From assembly GCA_034670405.1 (NCBI GenBank), contig JAXDDX010000010.1:2070001-2134000 (forward strand): 64,000 bases of DNA, read 5' to 3'. The stretch comes from Hoplostethus atlanticus (Eukaryota > Chordata > Actinopteri > Trachichthyiformes > Trachichthyidae). This document shows, piece after piece, positions 11,266-22,800 of the stretch (its first letter is position 1; the number at the start of each line of letters is the position of its first letter). Under the pieces are notes generated by a model. That model worked only from the letters and a program-made list of their open reading frames with translations, made no database searches and was not told the DNA's origin. A program made the translations under genes and the position numbers.

Positions 11266-11733
11266 TTCTGCTTTTCTAATGCTCTAATGCTTTTCTAATC
11301 TGAGGGAACAAATGTTAAATGCATGGGAGGAAATTAATTTTCCACTCGATGCATGATTACATGACTTGTTGAATATAGACTCTGCTAGCAGCTGGGTTAA
11401 TGTCACGTCACGGACGGTAACATCCCAAGTTCACTATCGGAGAAAAAAACAAACCTACCTTCTGTTGTCGAGTCGATATCAGGTTTTTGTCAGACAACTT
11501 TTTTTGAGGTCAGACTTCCCTTGTCCGTCAAGCAGGTGGTGTCTGTCTCACACAAGCGGATGAGGATAAAAGGTGCGTATGTGCGTTGTGTTCATAAGCA
11601 ACACAGATTAGTCTCTGGTGTGACAGACAACATAACGTGATGCACACCTCGCACACGATTGACATTTCTATACAGTGACCAACTTTTTATTTTGTGGCGG
11701 CCGTGCCGATATTGTGGCGTTGTGCCACAGATG
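11266..11733 (+). repeat. Dispersed ~450 bp repeat, copy 1
   Basis: This copy shares long blocks with 40110-40560 in the same orientation: atctgagggaacaaatgtt, atgacttgttgaatat, gtctgtctcaca, gcggatgagga, attagtctctggtgt, acataacgtgatgc and gtgccgatattgtggcg. It lacks the extreme right end seen in copy 2. A small hairpin (tgtggc-gttgt-gccaca) sits near its right end. It is probably a non-autonomous DNA transposon. Confidence 0.7.
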
Positions 11734-12660
11734 CATTTGACTGAACTTTTCTACTGCTATTGCTAACTGAATGATAGAATGATGCCTGTTGAATAATGAC
11801 ATTATCAATTAGTTGTCAGTTACTACTCTGTCTACTCTGTCACCCGACATCCAGATAAGATAAATCGCTCATTTCTCTTCTCTAAAGTATTCTCTACTAG
11901 TTTCTTAGCCCACATCTATCAGGCACATCTTTTTTTGTCAGTAGCGATAAGCAGATGCACATGGGGAGCACTGGTCTTGGCTTCTGCTGTTGAAACAGTA
12001 TGTGACAAATCAAAAAGCCATTTGAAGTGCACCAGTCTTGCATCTTTTTCATTACAAATAACAAGGCAGCACAGTCTTGTAAAATGAGCACAAACTCTGG
12101 AATGCAGATTGCGCTGTGGACACGGATAATATGAAGATTATGTTCCTCCACTACAAAAAGATGTGACAATACCACAAATTGGACATGCCTTTTCACATAC
12201 ACATCACATGTAAAGGTTAGGTTATGTTTAGGCAAGTATAACAACTTTGCTTAAGGTTAGGGTTAGATGAGCAACTTTGGTTAGGGTAAGATTAAATAAG
12301 AAAAAACTTTCACTGAAAACTTTCACAGTAGAAAACTTCTTGGCACAAGTTAGGTCACTGGAGTTGAAGGCAAGTGTATAGCAAACCCACCATCCTGATC
12401 TCCACACTCTTATGCTTTAAGCAACACATCAACATGTCACTGGAAGTCCATTCATTTCCTATAGAGCTGAATGACCAGTGAAACTCAGCTGATGTGTGGA
12501 CGGTCAACAAGCTGGTCAACCGAGGAAAGTTGGCCACGTTTTTTTTGTAGTCATCGGCAGTCAACAGCCAATCACATTCCTTGTTTCCCCACCAATGTGA
12601 TTCCTTTCCATCAATAGTTCTGCCTGGCAAGTCCAAAAAGTTGATTACAGCCATTCAAAG
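11734..12660. other. Intergenic, probably old repeats
   Basis: It includes ggttagggttag (near 12257) in a context of repeated gttag words. A 99-codon minus frame (12355-12654) shows no motif I know. The texture suggests decayed transposable elements, but I cannot name them. Confidence 0.3.
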
Positions 12661-13846
12661 CTGCCTAGTTCTCTCAACTTTTATTTGAAAGAATATAATA
12701 AACATTGCAAAAACAATCAGTCAGTGGGGTTGATGGTAACCGTTTTTTTTTATTGCTAAATAATTTTATTTCAACTAATGCAACCTAATTAGTGCTTACC
12801 ACCTAGCAATGTTAACTCATTAAAACAACAATGTTATTCCAGTCAATACCAGAGCAGCAGAAAATACATGATTTATTTGTTTGAAACTTTGTAGCTGCAG
12901 CAGACCACCATATAATCGAAGCCTCTCACACCGCCCACAATTGGTCAGAATAGAATGACCCATCAACCAAGTTGCTCACTGTGTGTACTGTGGCACTTCA
13001 GGGAAAAATCCAAGAGCCACAGGCCCAATCTGCGGGCAGATTTCTGGCACAGATCACGCAGTAGGCAGGATTCAGGGACAAAACTCAAACGTAACTCAAA
13101 CTTATTTTCAGAAATGAAATGTGCCAGGTGGACCTTCAGCAGCCTCCCTGGCTGCTCTTTCCCTGTCAACTGTAGAATCCACTCTTAAGTCCTTGGTGAG
13201 GCAATCAGCTCCCACCTGGCTAAGTAGTAACGCCCCTCAGCTGGGGCAAGATAGCCGACTGGCAGTTGGCAGCTGGGGAATGTAATCCTTTTCCCAAGTT
13301 TCTCAGTGGCAGATACCCGTCTGCCACAATACACCCCGTTACTTTCGACCGTGCTATTTCAATGTCAAACTACTGCCTGTGTCTTAGTCGTGTCTCCTCC
13401 ACGTAATCCACTCATGTTGAGTAAACATATTTCTCTGGAGCACATATTTGCATTTTAAGACACCATGCTCATTTCACGAGACAACAAGAAACATTTTCTG
13501 TAACAAGAAAATGAGGCCGGCACAGTAAAGAAGTACCTAGTGGACATGCAGCATTACTGCATCCACCCCACTTAGGAATACAAGGCCTCATTTGAGCCAT
13601 TAAACCCCACCAGTCGCATGAGAATTCCTAGAAGCAAAAACATGGGCATGTTTATGTAAAAAAATGAGTCATATAAACTTGGATTATGGTCACACTGTTT
13701 CCTTTCAATCGAAGAGGCAAGTGCATGCCTCTCCACCCTGTTTGGAAAACTAATACCAGTACGTAATACACTTCACCACATTATGTGTCTTCAGCATTCA
13801 ATCTTTCTAGGCTCCATAAATAAATAAGCACCTAAGCACATACACC

Positions 13847-13849
<3 letters not shown>
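12661..13849. other. Intergenic, no gene recognised
   Basis: Unassigned sequence with a GC-richer block at about 12900-13330 that could be a fossil repeat. There are no splice-bounded frames with recognisable protein motifs. Confidence 0.3.

Positions 13850-13898
<49 letters not shown>
13850..13898. repeat. (CA)n microsatellite
   Basis: An almost perfect CA dinucleotide run of about 48 bases, followed by CA-rich imperfect sequence to about 14000. Confidence 0.97.
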
Positions 13899-13900
<2 letters not shown>

Positions 13901-14299
13901 AAGACAGACACAAGGCACAAGGAGTACACACTTACATACACACGCATACACTCACAGGCAAGCACATACAAGCGCAAACTTACACAAGCACTTACACAAA
14001 ACAACATACTGTTGCATAGAGTCTGTGAACAAGCGAATAGGCTGAATAAACAACCCATACCAAGAGGAAGTCCCATCAGGGGGGTCAGGGTTATGTTGCT
14101 GCATATCAAAACAACGGGAGTTATGGATATTTTTTCCTCTGGAGATGGAAAATATTTCCAAGAGAAATGACAAGGTTTTCCAATTACTATACTTCACATC
14201 TGATACTGACTAACTGCATCAGTCTCTAATCCCTCCAAACAGAAATATAATTCATTATTTACACTTGAGGAGAGAAAATGCTATTCTCTTTTGCCGATA

Positions 14300-14343
14300 C
14301 TATTACCAAAATGGACAACAACCTGTTTGCTAATTGTATGAAA
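14300..14343 (+). repeat. Short duplicated segment, copy 1
   Basis: The segment ctattaccaaaatggacaac followed by a/gcctgtttg and gtatgaaa recurs at 15130-15178 with small indels. Confidence 0.7.
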
Positions 14344-15129
14344 CTGCGTTGTGGTCATACCTTCATGTGCAGTTTGGAGTTGTCACAGGACATAATTTGA
14401 GCACAAACTTAAACCAAATAGATGCTTTTGAAATGATATTTCTCTGCACTAGCACAATGAAAGCAGAAGCCAGACTGGCACACAGGCAAACAGTTGGACT
14501 CTCTCACAGTTAGAATCTGGGTAGCACTGATCTCCTAGAGATGAGACTTTGAAACATCCTCAAACACTTTCAATCAGCTTCCTCTCCCCTGATTGACTCT
14601 GTGTTTGTCTGTGACTGCGTCTACGTCTGAATCTACGTCTATGTCTGTTGTGTTGTCTCGTCTCACTGCCGGTCCTCTACTGAGAGATTGACAGCTCAAC
14701 AGTGTGGGAGACTCAGGCTGGGCGTATTGTGTGTTCACATGCTGGAGGGAAGGTCTGACATTCTGGACTTCCATGTCGGCTGCTAAACAGCCATGGCATC
14801 CACGTGCTATTTTGTCGGAAAATCAAACAATCAACAAGCCTTCAAAAATGAAGGCTGCAGCTTAACAAGCTAATTTAATGAACTTCATTTAATACAAATG
14901 TTAGTTATAGTGGTTAGTCTGGCTACAAATCTATAACAAAGATGCATGTGTTTTTTCACTGTTGACTGACACAAAACCTTTTTCAACATGTTGAGAAGGT
15001 GAAAGGTTCGTTCATGTGAAATTTCATTTTTCTGATATATCTGTATTATAGCATGTGAATTCAGGGGCTTGTAAAGTACAGGTAAAGACACCATAGTAAT
15101 GGCAAAGGTAAAGTGGAAGGTACCTCCCA

Positions 15130-15178
15130 CTATTACCAAAATGGACAACAGCCTGTTTGTAATGCTAATAGTATGAAA
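15130..15178 (+). repeat. Short duplicated segment, copy 2
   Basis: A near copy of 14300-14343, in the same orientation and about 830 bases downstream. The flanks do not match, so the duplicated unit is only about 45 bases. Confidence 0.7.
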
Positions 15179-15179
15179 G

Positions 15180-18100
15180 GGGGTGCACACCTCTGACACA
15201 TCCATTAGACAATATGTTCGAGATTAGCCTACTAGCTAGCTAACAGAGGATTTCTCTCTTCAGCTCATATAACCCCTAAATCTTAGCGATATTTCGTGAC
15301 CGATCGGGGTGGAGGGTCTGAGTGGGGATTTGTGGCCTGTAAGGACTGTGGCGCTGGTCTTTTGGAACTCATTGCGGACTGTTTGCCAGACAAACTTACT
15401 TATCCCCCTCCATGTTACTGGCAAAGCTGCAGATTGCCTCGACCAATACCCGGGTCCAGGAAGAATTTTAGTTTGTTTTTCCCCTACCCCCTACACTCCT
15501 TTAATGAAAGTATTTTCTGTTGAGCAGCAAAGAATTCTGTCCGCGGTGGTCTATTTCAAAGCCCAAGTGTACCTCTCTGGAGCCAGGCACCCCACACTGT
15601 GTCTGTCTGTCTGTTGTATCTTGTGTTGCAGTTTCATTCCCTTTTCATTCCCTCTTCAAAGACTCTGAATCAACTTTTTTTGTTTGGCGAATCCTCTTAT
15701 AATAATGTCTATTGAAGTGGATTATTTCTTTGAACTCTTAAAAGAGCAAATATTGTATACTTTGTTTACGCTCTGTTGTTTTTCTCTTAAGTGACTTCAC
15801 ATCATCTGTTCTTTTAGATTGCCATGAAAGCACAATAAAAACCTGTGGTTACCCCGCTGGGAAATACCATTCATTTGTCATTACCAATGGTTATGAGGGA
15901 CATGCCACCATGTTGGAGGATTGAAAACAACATAACATATTGTAATTGGATGGCCTTCTTCCTGATGAAACAAACAAAATTACATTTCTTGTGTGGTGCT
16001 TTGCTTTTAGCATAATTTGAATCGACTAGTGTATCATAATATGTCATTTTCTTTTTTTTGTAGGAAGGAAGAATTGATAGTTCTAATCTTTTTTTTGTAG
16101 CTGTCACTGTGGCGTGACTCATGGTGGCGTGTTTAGTGTAACCACTCTCCAAGCAGAATGTGACAGACCTGTATTAGCTGCTGACAAAATCACTAGGGGT
16201 AACCAGACGATGTCATATGTTCATTTGCATGAAGAAAATATCGTGCCGCATGAGGGTAAGAGCGTTTTCTGAATAGAGTCTAAAGTTGTGAGTGTTTTGC
16301 TGCATGGTGATATTGCATGATGATAATGATCTTCAAATGGAAATAAGACCCAGCCAGATTGTTTTCTCTGTGTAAAGCTATCAGATTGTGGAAAATTACT
16401 TTGTTCTATAAGATACAAATTCTATTATATTAAATACTATTATTATTATTTGAGCATGGCTAAATACACAGCACCACACAAACATTGCATGGGTGATCCT
16501 ACAATGAATTTCCTGACACAGATAAATCCGCTGTGTCTTGTTTGAAGGTCTGTGCATTTTGCAGTGTATATATTTGTGTTTTTGAAAAGGTCAGATTTGC
16601 ATTTGTGTCTAAATCATGCATGACAAATCCACATACAGATGCCAGGGCAAATGTCTTAATGTATTAAACATATCACACCTGCTATTTCCTGAATGATGAT
16701 CCTTTGAAACTGTATTCCGTGCGATTATATGTGTATTATACTGAATATAGATGATATAGATGTCTGCTCATATACAGCAGCATGATGAACCACCGCTGTA
16801 GCGGTAGCTGCGTAGCGGGTATATTCCAGTCAGTGCACACAACAGATACGTAAATGTCTTTATTGGATATGACATTTTTGACAGGTGTTCAATATTAGAA
16901 AAATTCAAAATTCATCATCACACTTCAGAGATATAATTGTCACATACTTTAACGCTGTCAGTCCACTGAATGTCATTATCACATGTCGCTGCATCTTTCT
17001 CATTGAATAGACAGTATAATCTTGAGCTCCCAGAATACAAGGGCTTCTAGATGAAATAAAATAACTGACTATTTACAGTACAATATGAAAGGTCTGTGTA
17101 TTATGGTAAATAAACTGGATACTATAGACTAGGCGTGTTCTGCACTAGAAGAGTTTTGTTCCAAAATGAGATATCCAACACTCCAATGGTGCTTTTAATG
17201 TATAGCAGCACAGCCAGACTGCACTTCAGAAATAATGATAAACTTCAGATAATGACTTTTCCCATTATGGATATGTAGTGTTTTGGAATATAACTCTTCA
17301 TTTGTTTGTTTGTGTCCAAAATCATTTACTCCTTATTATATTCAATAGACCAAAGGGTTTAAGATGTGTGCTGCAACAGAGTGGTAGGAGGCCATTGTGA
17401 GCCATCACAGGGATTTCTAATGGAAACCATACACTCAACAGGAAACAATAGCTCACTCATTTAGAGAGGTAGGTAGAGACGGCTTTCTGGCACTCTGCAT
17501 CACAATGATAAGTCTGTAGCAGTAGTGTTTTTATGCCACGACACACACTATTGAATAAAACAAAGAATGATTCAGATTACCAAGAAAAAAATATATAGAA
17601 GTTCCTGGAATTTCACAAATTACAGTAACAATTCAAACAGGAGAACAAATACAGTCAGTTAAAACAATATTCTTCATCACTAAAGTCATGCATCAGTGGA
17701 ATATTGGTAATGTACATTCTTAAAAAAGGTATAGATGACCTATGTGCCATCTGACCAGTGTTGGTAGTTAAAGGAGAGTTGAGATTGAGATTCAGTTGAG
17801 ATTCCTGTTTGCTTTTTATTGAAATAAGAAAGGAGGAACGGGGACAAAACATGACTTTGAAGGGAGGAGTAAAGCGGCTAGTACTGACAGCCTAGCATTA
17901 TGTTGACTTGATGGAGACTGCAAATGCAAACGAGACCCGCAGTCACCATCTCGCTGGTAAACACAACATTAAATAGCATGTGCCCAGAGAATCACAGTAT
18001 CCCCAGCCTGGCCCAGTGAGGCAGTGAGGAGAAATAAACCAACACATTATAGTTCTTCTGAGTCACTGGGCATCTCTGTCTGTCCCCCAGACAGCACGGA

Positions 18101-18470
18101 TGAATGCACCTGGGAAGACTTCCCCCTAATTTTATTTGTTGGATTGCAGCTGAACCCTGACTTGTCTGGGACCACTCATTTCAGCACCGGCACCATTTCA
18201 CGCTTTATTTATAATCAAACGGAGCCACTCCGTGGGGGCGTGCACAGATGTTTTTGGCTGTGTGCAGATACAGCAAGCACCTAATTTGAAATGTCTGTGA
18301 TGTGTCTAGAATGTAACCAAGGCACATTATGAGTGGCAGAGTAGCAATATGAGGGGTGAAGTTGGATTGGCCAAGTAGTTAATGAGGAATGGAAAGGGAA
18401 TATCATCATGGAGACTCTGGGGGTCTGAACTGTGTGTTTATTATGGGTATGTCAGTGTGCTTAATGCAAT
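15180..18470. other. Intergenic, distal to the loxl1 3' end
   Basis: AT-rich sequence without a recognisable exon. Around 15295-15700 there is a GC-richer segment with a 119-codon frame and no known motif. A mixed-composition block around 18100-18270 could be a regulatory element but shows nothing decisive. Confidence 0.35.
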
Positions 18471-18471
18471 A

Positions 18472-18498
18472 TGTGTGTGTGTGTGTGTGTTGTGTGTG
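18472..18498. repeat. (GT)n microsatellite
   Basis: A GT dinucleotide run with one interruption, followed by TGCATG-rich sequence to about 18530. Confidence 0.9.
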
Positions 18499-18609
18499 CA
18501 TGCACATGTATGTGCATGCATGTGTGTGCTTGCTCGTGTAAATACCCCACATTCTTTTCAGTGCCAGTGAAAAAAACAAACTAAAAAACAATGTCAACAC
18601 AAATTGCAT

Positions 18610-18639
18610 CAACAACAACAACAACAACAACAACAACAA
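18610..18639. repeat. (CAA)n microsatellite
   Basis: Ten tandem CAA/ACA units. Read on the minus strand it gives artefactual poly-Leu or poly-Val frames. Confidence 0.95.
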
Positions 18640-18649
18640 AAGGATTCCA

Positions 18650-19745
18650 TTCACATTTCAATGGAACAGCATTCTTCTGGAGGGTCCCGCTGACTGAGCA
18701 GCTGTCCAATGCCTGATCAAGACCTGCAGAACAAACAACACCAAACAACATCTTTCTCAGACAAACTATAATACGAAAGAATTCCACTCATGAATGAAAT
18801 ATTGAAAACGAGATGATGAAAAATGTCACATGCATGAAAATGATTGCATGCATGAAAACTCACTATGGGCTGTTTTTGAAGTTATTAGCATTCTTAAGCC
18901 CGTAAACTAAAAAAATAGTAGCATTTTATTTTAGAAGACATAATCATCAGTTATGAACATCTATTAAATATAGGGCATGGGACAGCCATTTTTTTAAATC
19001 AATAAATAGTGTTTTGGAATGAAATGGTTCAAATATTGAATTGTATGGATGAAGCGAGCTTTGCTCATAGCATCTAATCATGTATTCCCTTGGTGTCAAT
19101 ACCATAAAAACTCAACCATTAGATCCTGTGGTTCCTTCATTCTGAAAATGCTTTAGCAAACATAATTTGAAGTGAATGTTTCACAAGAACAGTGAAAGAA
19201 GGGCGATTTGCATAGTACTTAAAAGTAACGATGCTTTGCTCATGTATATCCACTCTCTGTGAAGTCCCTTCAGGAAGATATGATAGTAACTCTGAGAGCA
19301 ATGATATACTTCCTAATAGAACTATTGAAAAGTTCAACACCCCTACTGCTTCCTTTGAGGGGAATATGAAAGTTTCAGAGGGCATTAATCTTAACTCCAG
19401 AATGAGCACATAATTCATTAAATCATCAGATATTTCAGCAAAGAACCCATTAAGTCCACTAAGTAATTCAAAACACTGAGAGGCCCTCCATAAAATTGTA
19501 TTTGCGCTTATGAGACAGTAAGGTGCTTTGGACGATATAGTAGGCACAAAATGGCATATATTTTGATACTTGGTGTTTTTCCTCAAAAACATAATGACTG
19601 TCTGTGATTTCCCAGCTTTGTGTTGTGGCTGATTTAAGTGGCTGATTTATTTGGAGAACGGGACAAGTGAACTTTACTAAAGGAGCATTCTTCCAGTAAA
19701 TTATCATTCATACATTTTCAACCCTTAAGTGGTATATTCTCTTAC
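18650..19745 (-). other. Probable 3' UTR / downstream flank of loxl1
   Basis: Sequence after the loxl1 stop on the minus strand. Minus-strand AATAAA hexamers are present at 19646-19651 (about 95 bases past the stop) and 18925-18930. A 151-codon minus frame (19137-19592) lies here, but no motif in it is recognised. Confidence 0.4.
19646..19651 (-). terminator. Candidate poly(A) signal for loxl1
   Basis: AATAAA on the minus strand, close downstream of the stop. The alternative at 18925-18930 would give a longer 3' UTR, and I cannot choose between them from sequence alone. Confidence 0.3.
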
Positions 19746-19865
19746 TCACTGTGTTATCTTGCAGTTGGTTGTTGTGACGAAACGTCCTGTGTAGTGAACA
19801 TTACACCTGACCACATTGTTGGTGAAGTCTGATTCCAGAACCAAGTACTTGGGATTAACCTGGAG
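19746..19865 (-). CDS. loxl1: loxl1 terminal coding exon 6
   Basis: The acceptor is tttgtctcccag, giving [17 protein letters not shown], then [12 protein letters not shown] and the C-terminal CKITQ before TGA. A second AG six bases downstream would remove Leu-Gln; the upstream AG preserves the family length and is preferred. Confidence 0.95.
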   Translation of the reverse strand, partial: LQVNPKYLVLESDFTNNVVRCNVHYTGRFVTTTNCKITQ

Positions 19866-22800
19866 CTGGGAGACAAAATACAGAAGGCACCTTACAACTG
19901 ATTGTATTCTACCTCAACAAGAATCAGTGACGACTGCTGGGACCAAGACCGCACACATTATATCATATCGGCTTCAATGGAGGATGCATGTGGAGATGAG
20001 GAATATGGATTTGAGCGGGTGTGCATATGTGCAGCATTGAACTCATTCATATAAAAACCTTCATGGATGGTTGATGTAAGTTCATATTTAAGTATTTCCG
20101 GTGCATCGAAGGATGGTCGCAGTGGCGATGGCTCCGTGCCAACTCCGTATAGGTTTTATTTTCTTATTGCGTTATTTCTTACTTTTTTTATCCACACCAC
20201 ACTTTCATTCAGACACAACAGCTAGGCCGGCCCGCCAATGCCTCTTCTTCCTGAGGAGGCTTAAAAAGGTTGGCCTGTCCCCCAACATCCTTACAAACTT
20301 CTACTGATGCACCATTGAGAGCATTCTGTCTGGTTGCATCACATCATGGTACGGCAGCTGCTCCGCCCAGGACAGCAAGGCCCTACAAAGGGTGGTGAAA
20401 ACTGCCCTGGGTAGGCAGTGTGCTGCCTACCCTGGACAATATCCACCTCACCCGATGCCTGAGAAAGGCTCATAAACTCATCAAAGACCCCAGCCACCCA
20501 GCTAACACACTTTTCATCCTGCTACCGTCTGGTAGACGGTAGAGGAGCATACAGTCACACACTTCCAGACTGAAGGACAGCTTCTACTTACAGGCCATTA
20601 GGCTACTTAACTGTTGACCCACAACCTCTCACCCTGACCCTACTGCTGTCACCCAACTGACTCTGTCACCTCATACCCACGTCACTTTACATCCAATGCA
20701 CATGCACTTTTATACTTGTTGTCAATCCTGCTGCTTTTTCATATTCATAAATTGTTTTATTCCTATTTATATTTTAGTTTATCAGCCCTTAATTGACTTA
20801 TTGTTATTTTGTTTGTTTTATATATAGATGTGTGATTCAACAGTATACCTACCCAGTTAATACGTGCCATGTCCCAAACATTTCATTGTCCAGTATGACT
20901 GTAAGTGATACTGTACATATGACAATAAAAGACTTGAACTTGAACTTGATATATTGATATTGATTAAGTACATGCATGAAACATTATATATAGACAGTGA
21001 GATGGATGGGACTGCATAGCCGGTGAGCTATGACCTGCAGAAGCCCGTAGAATCTTTGGACAACTTAAAATTTTGAAACTATAGAAAACTTTCCAGCTCC
21101 TTTATAACTACCGGATCAATTTGTTTTAATGGCCTGGATGCATAGCGTCCTATGAAATGGGAATTTGTGCTGTCCTCATGTTTGTGGACAGCACAACACA
21201 AGTCCATGTGTATCAGAATCTCTTCTGATTCTTACTTTTAGTATGTAGTTTCCTGGCTGGATGTCTGTGATATCGATCCACTGGCAGTCAATATCAGCAT
21301 TGTATGTATCGTAGCAGCCTGGGCTCAGACCCTGAAGAAACAGAGGGGGAGGAGAGGCGTTCATGAGGAATACTGATCCAGACTACAGTAAAGACTCCTG
21401 CAGGGGCATTGAGGCGCCTCCACTTCTCAATATTCATGACATGCTTCATTCCTCTGTAAAATTGGTGTAAAAGTTGTAAAATTGTAAGCCTGTGGTCAAA
21501 AGGTAAAATCTAATATGATACAATCGACCTAGTTAGGCCTATGAACAACAACCAATCATATGTAGGTTAATTTCTCCATGTCAAACATTTGTCATCAGAA
21601 TAAATTATCAAATAAAAAAAGAACGATTAGATTTGATGTTGCTCTCCTAACTCAAACCCCTCAAACCCAGAAAGAATATTACTATTACTCCCTTGAGACT
21701 GTAATTTGTTACAATACTCATTATTACTTTTCCCTTACACCCCCAAAATTGGCAATTACATTCTCTCATATCCTAAAATCAGGGTAACACAATTACCTGC
21801 AAATGGTAACCAAATACTGTTGATGTCCAATGTCCTTGTAATCCTTTTGCTTGATCAAATCAAAGTAGTGAGAATACTTCCATGAGGTGAAAGTACATTT
21901 TTCTGCAATTTCTCATCCAATCTAGCTCAGTGAATGCCCTTGTCAATGAACAAATTATGCCAAAAATGAATCAGGGAATGAGAGTGGGATATACTCTTAT
22001 GGTGTTGGATTTCACACCATTGGGGTGCATTGGCACCATGGGGTGCAATCCGTCCAGTGTGGATGGAAGGCCAAAACGGAGAGATATACTATATGTGTTT
22101 TCAAATTTTAACGGCTTAGTGTGGATGTAGCCATATGAACATGAAACTCAGCAAGGAGGTAGTCTATGCACATCCAAAATCCTGACAATCCTGCTTGATA
22201 CAAAGGGGACAATGAAATTTAATTAAATGTAAAAAAGATACCAACACACTGGATGGATGCTCCCTAGTGGTTTATTCAGCATGTGACCTGAACTGCTCCA
22301 AGGGTATTCCTGGTGAAGACCAGTTGAAGTTGAAATTTTGCTGAACAAACCACTGAGGGAGCTTCAACTCAAAGTGCGATTGATTTCTTTTAAATTGTTT
22401 GTAATGTCCACACATATTCTCTTATGCTCTATTACCTGAGTGTGAGAAGTGCAGGCGTAACGCTTCAGGTGGCCAAAGTCACAGGTGGTGTCCTCCAGAC
22501 AGAAGCTGGCCTTATGTCCCTCAGCTACCTTACGGCCGGTGCTCACCTCCAGTAAGTCATAATGACTGAACTCATCCATACTGTGGTAGTGCCTGTTGGA
22601 ACAAGCAGAGTACATGTGTAGTAGTCAAAGGTGGAGCGAACAAGAAGGGTTAATGTTGTAATGTGAGCGATCAAGGAAAGTCACTGTGGGAGAGCGTCAG
22701 CTAAATATCTAAAATATGAAAGTAAAAATGGATAAAACTCTTCCTCTGTTAAGCCAAGTGAATCTGTGACTAGTCACTGGTTAGCAGGATTGATGTCATC

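Noticed and set aside
12250-12265. Interstitial telomere repeat
   Set aside because: Only two TTAGGG-like units in a gttag-rich repeat context; too short.
12355-12654. 99-codon minus-strand frame
   Set aside because: It looks like part of a decayed repeat; no protein family recognised.
13807-14109. Cys/Val-rich frame
   Set aside because: Translation of the CA microsatellite. The same applies to frames over 23092-23354, 51630-52027 and 61338-61651.
19137-19592. 151-codon minus-strand frame downstream of loxl1
   Set aside because: It begins with ATG, but no motif is recognisable, the composition is AT-rich and it lies where the loxl1 3' UTR should be. Most likely chance.
19860-19866. Alternative acceptor for loxl1 exon 6 (AG six bases downstream)
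   Set aside because: It would delete two residues from a conserved strand of the catalytic domain. The upstream AG follows a better pyrimidine tract.
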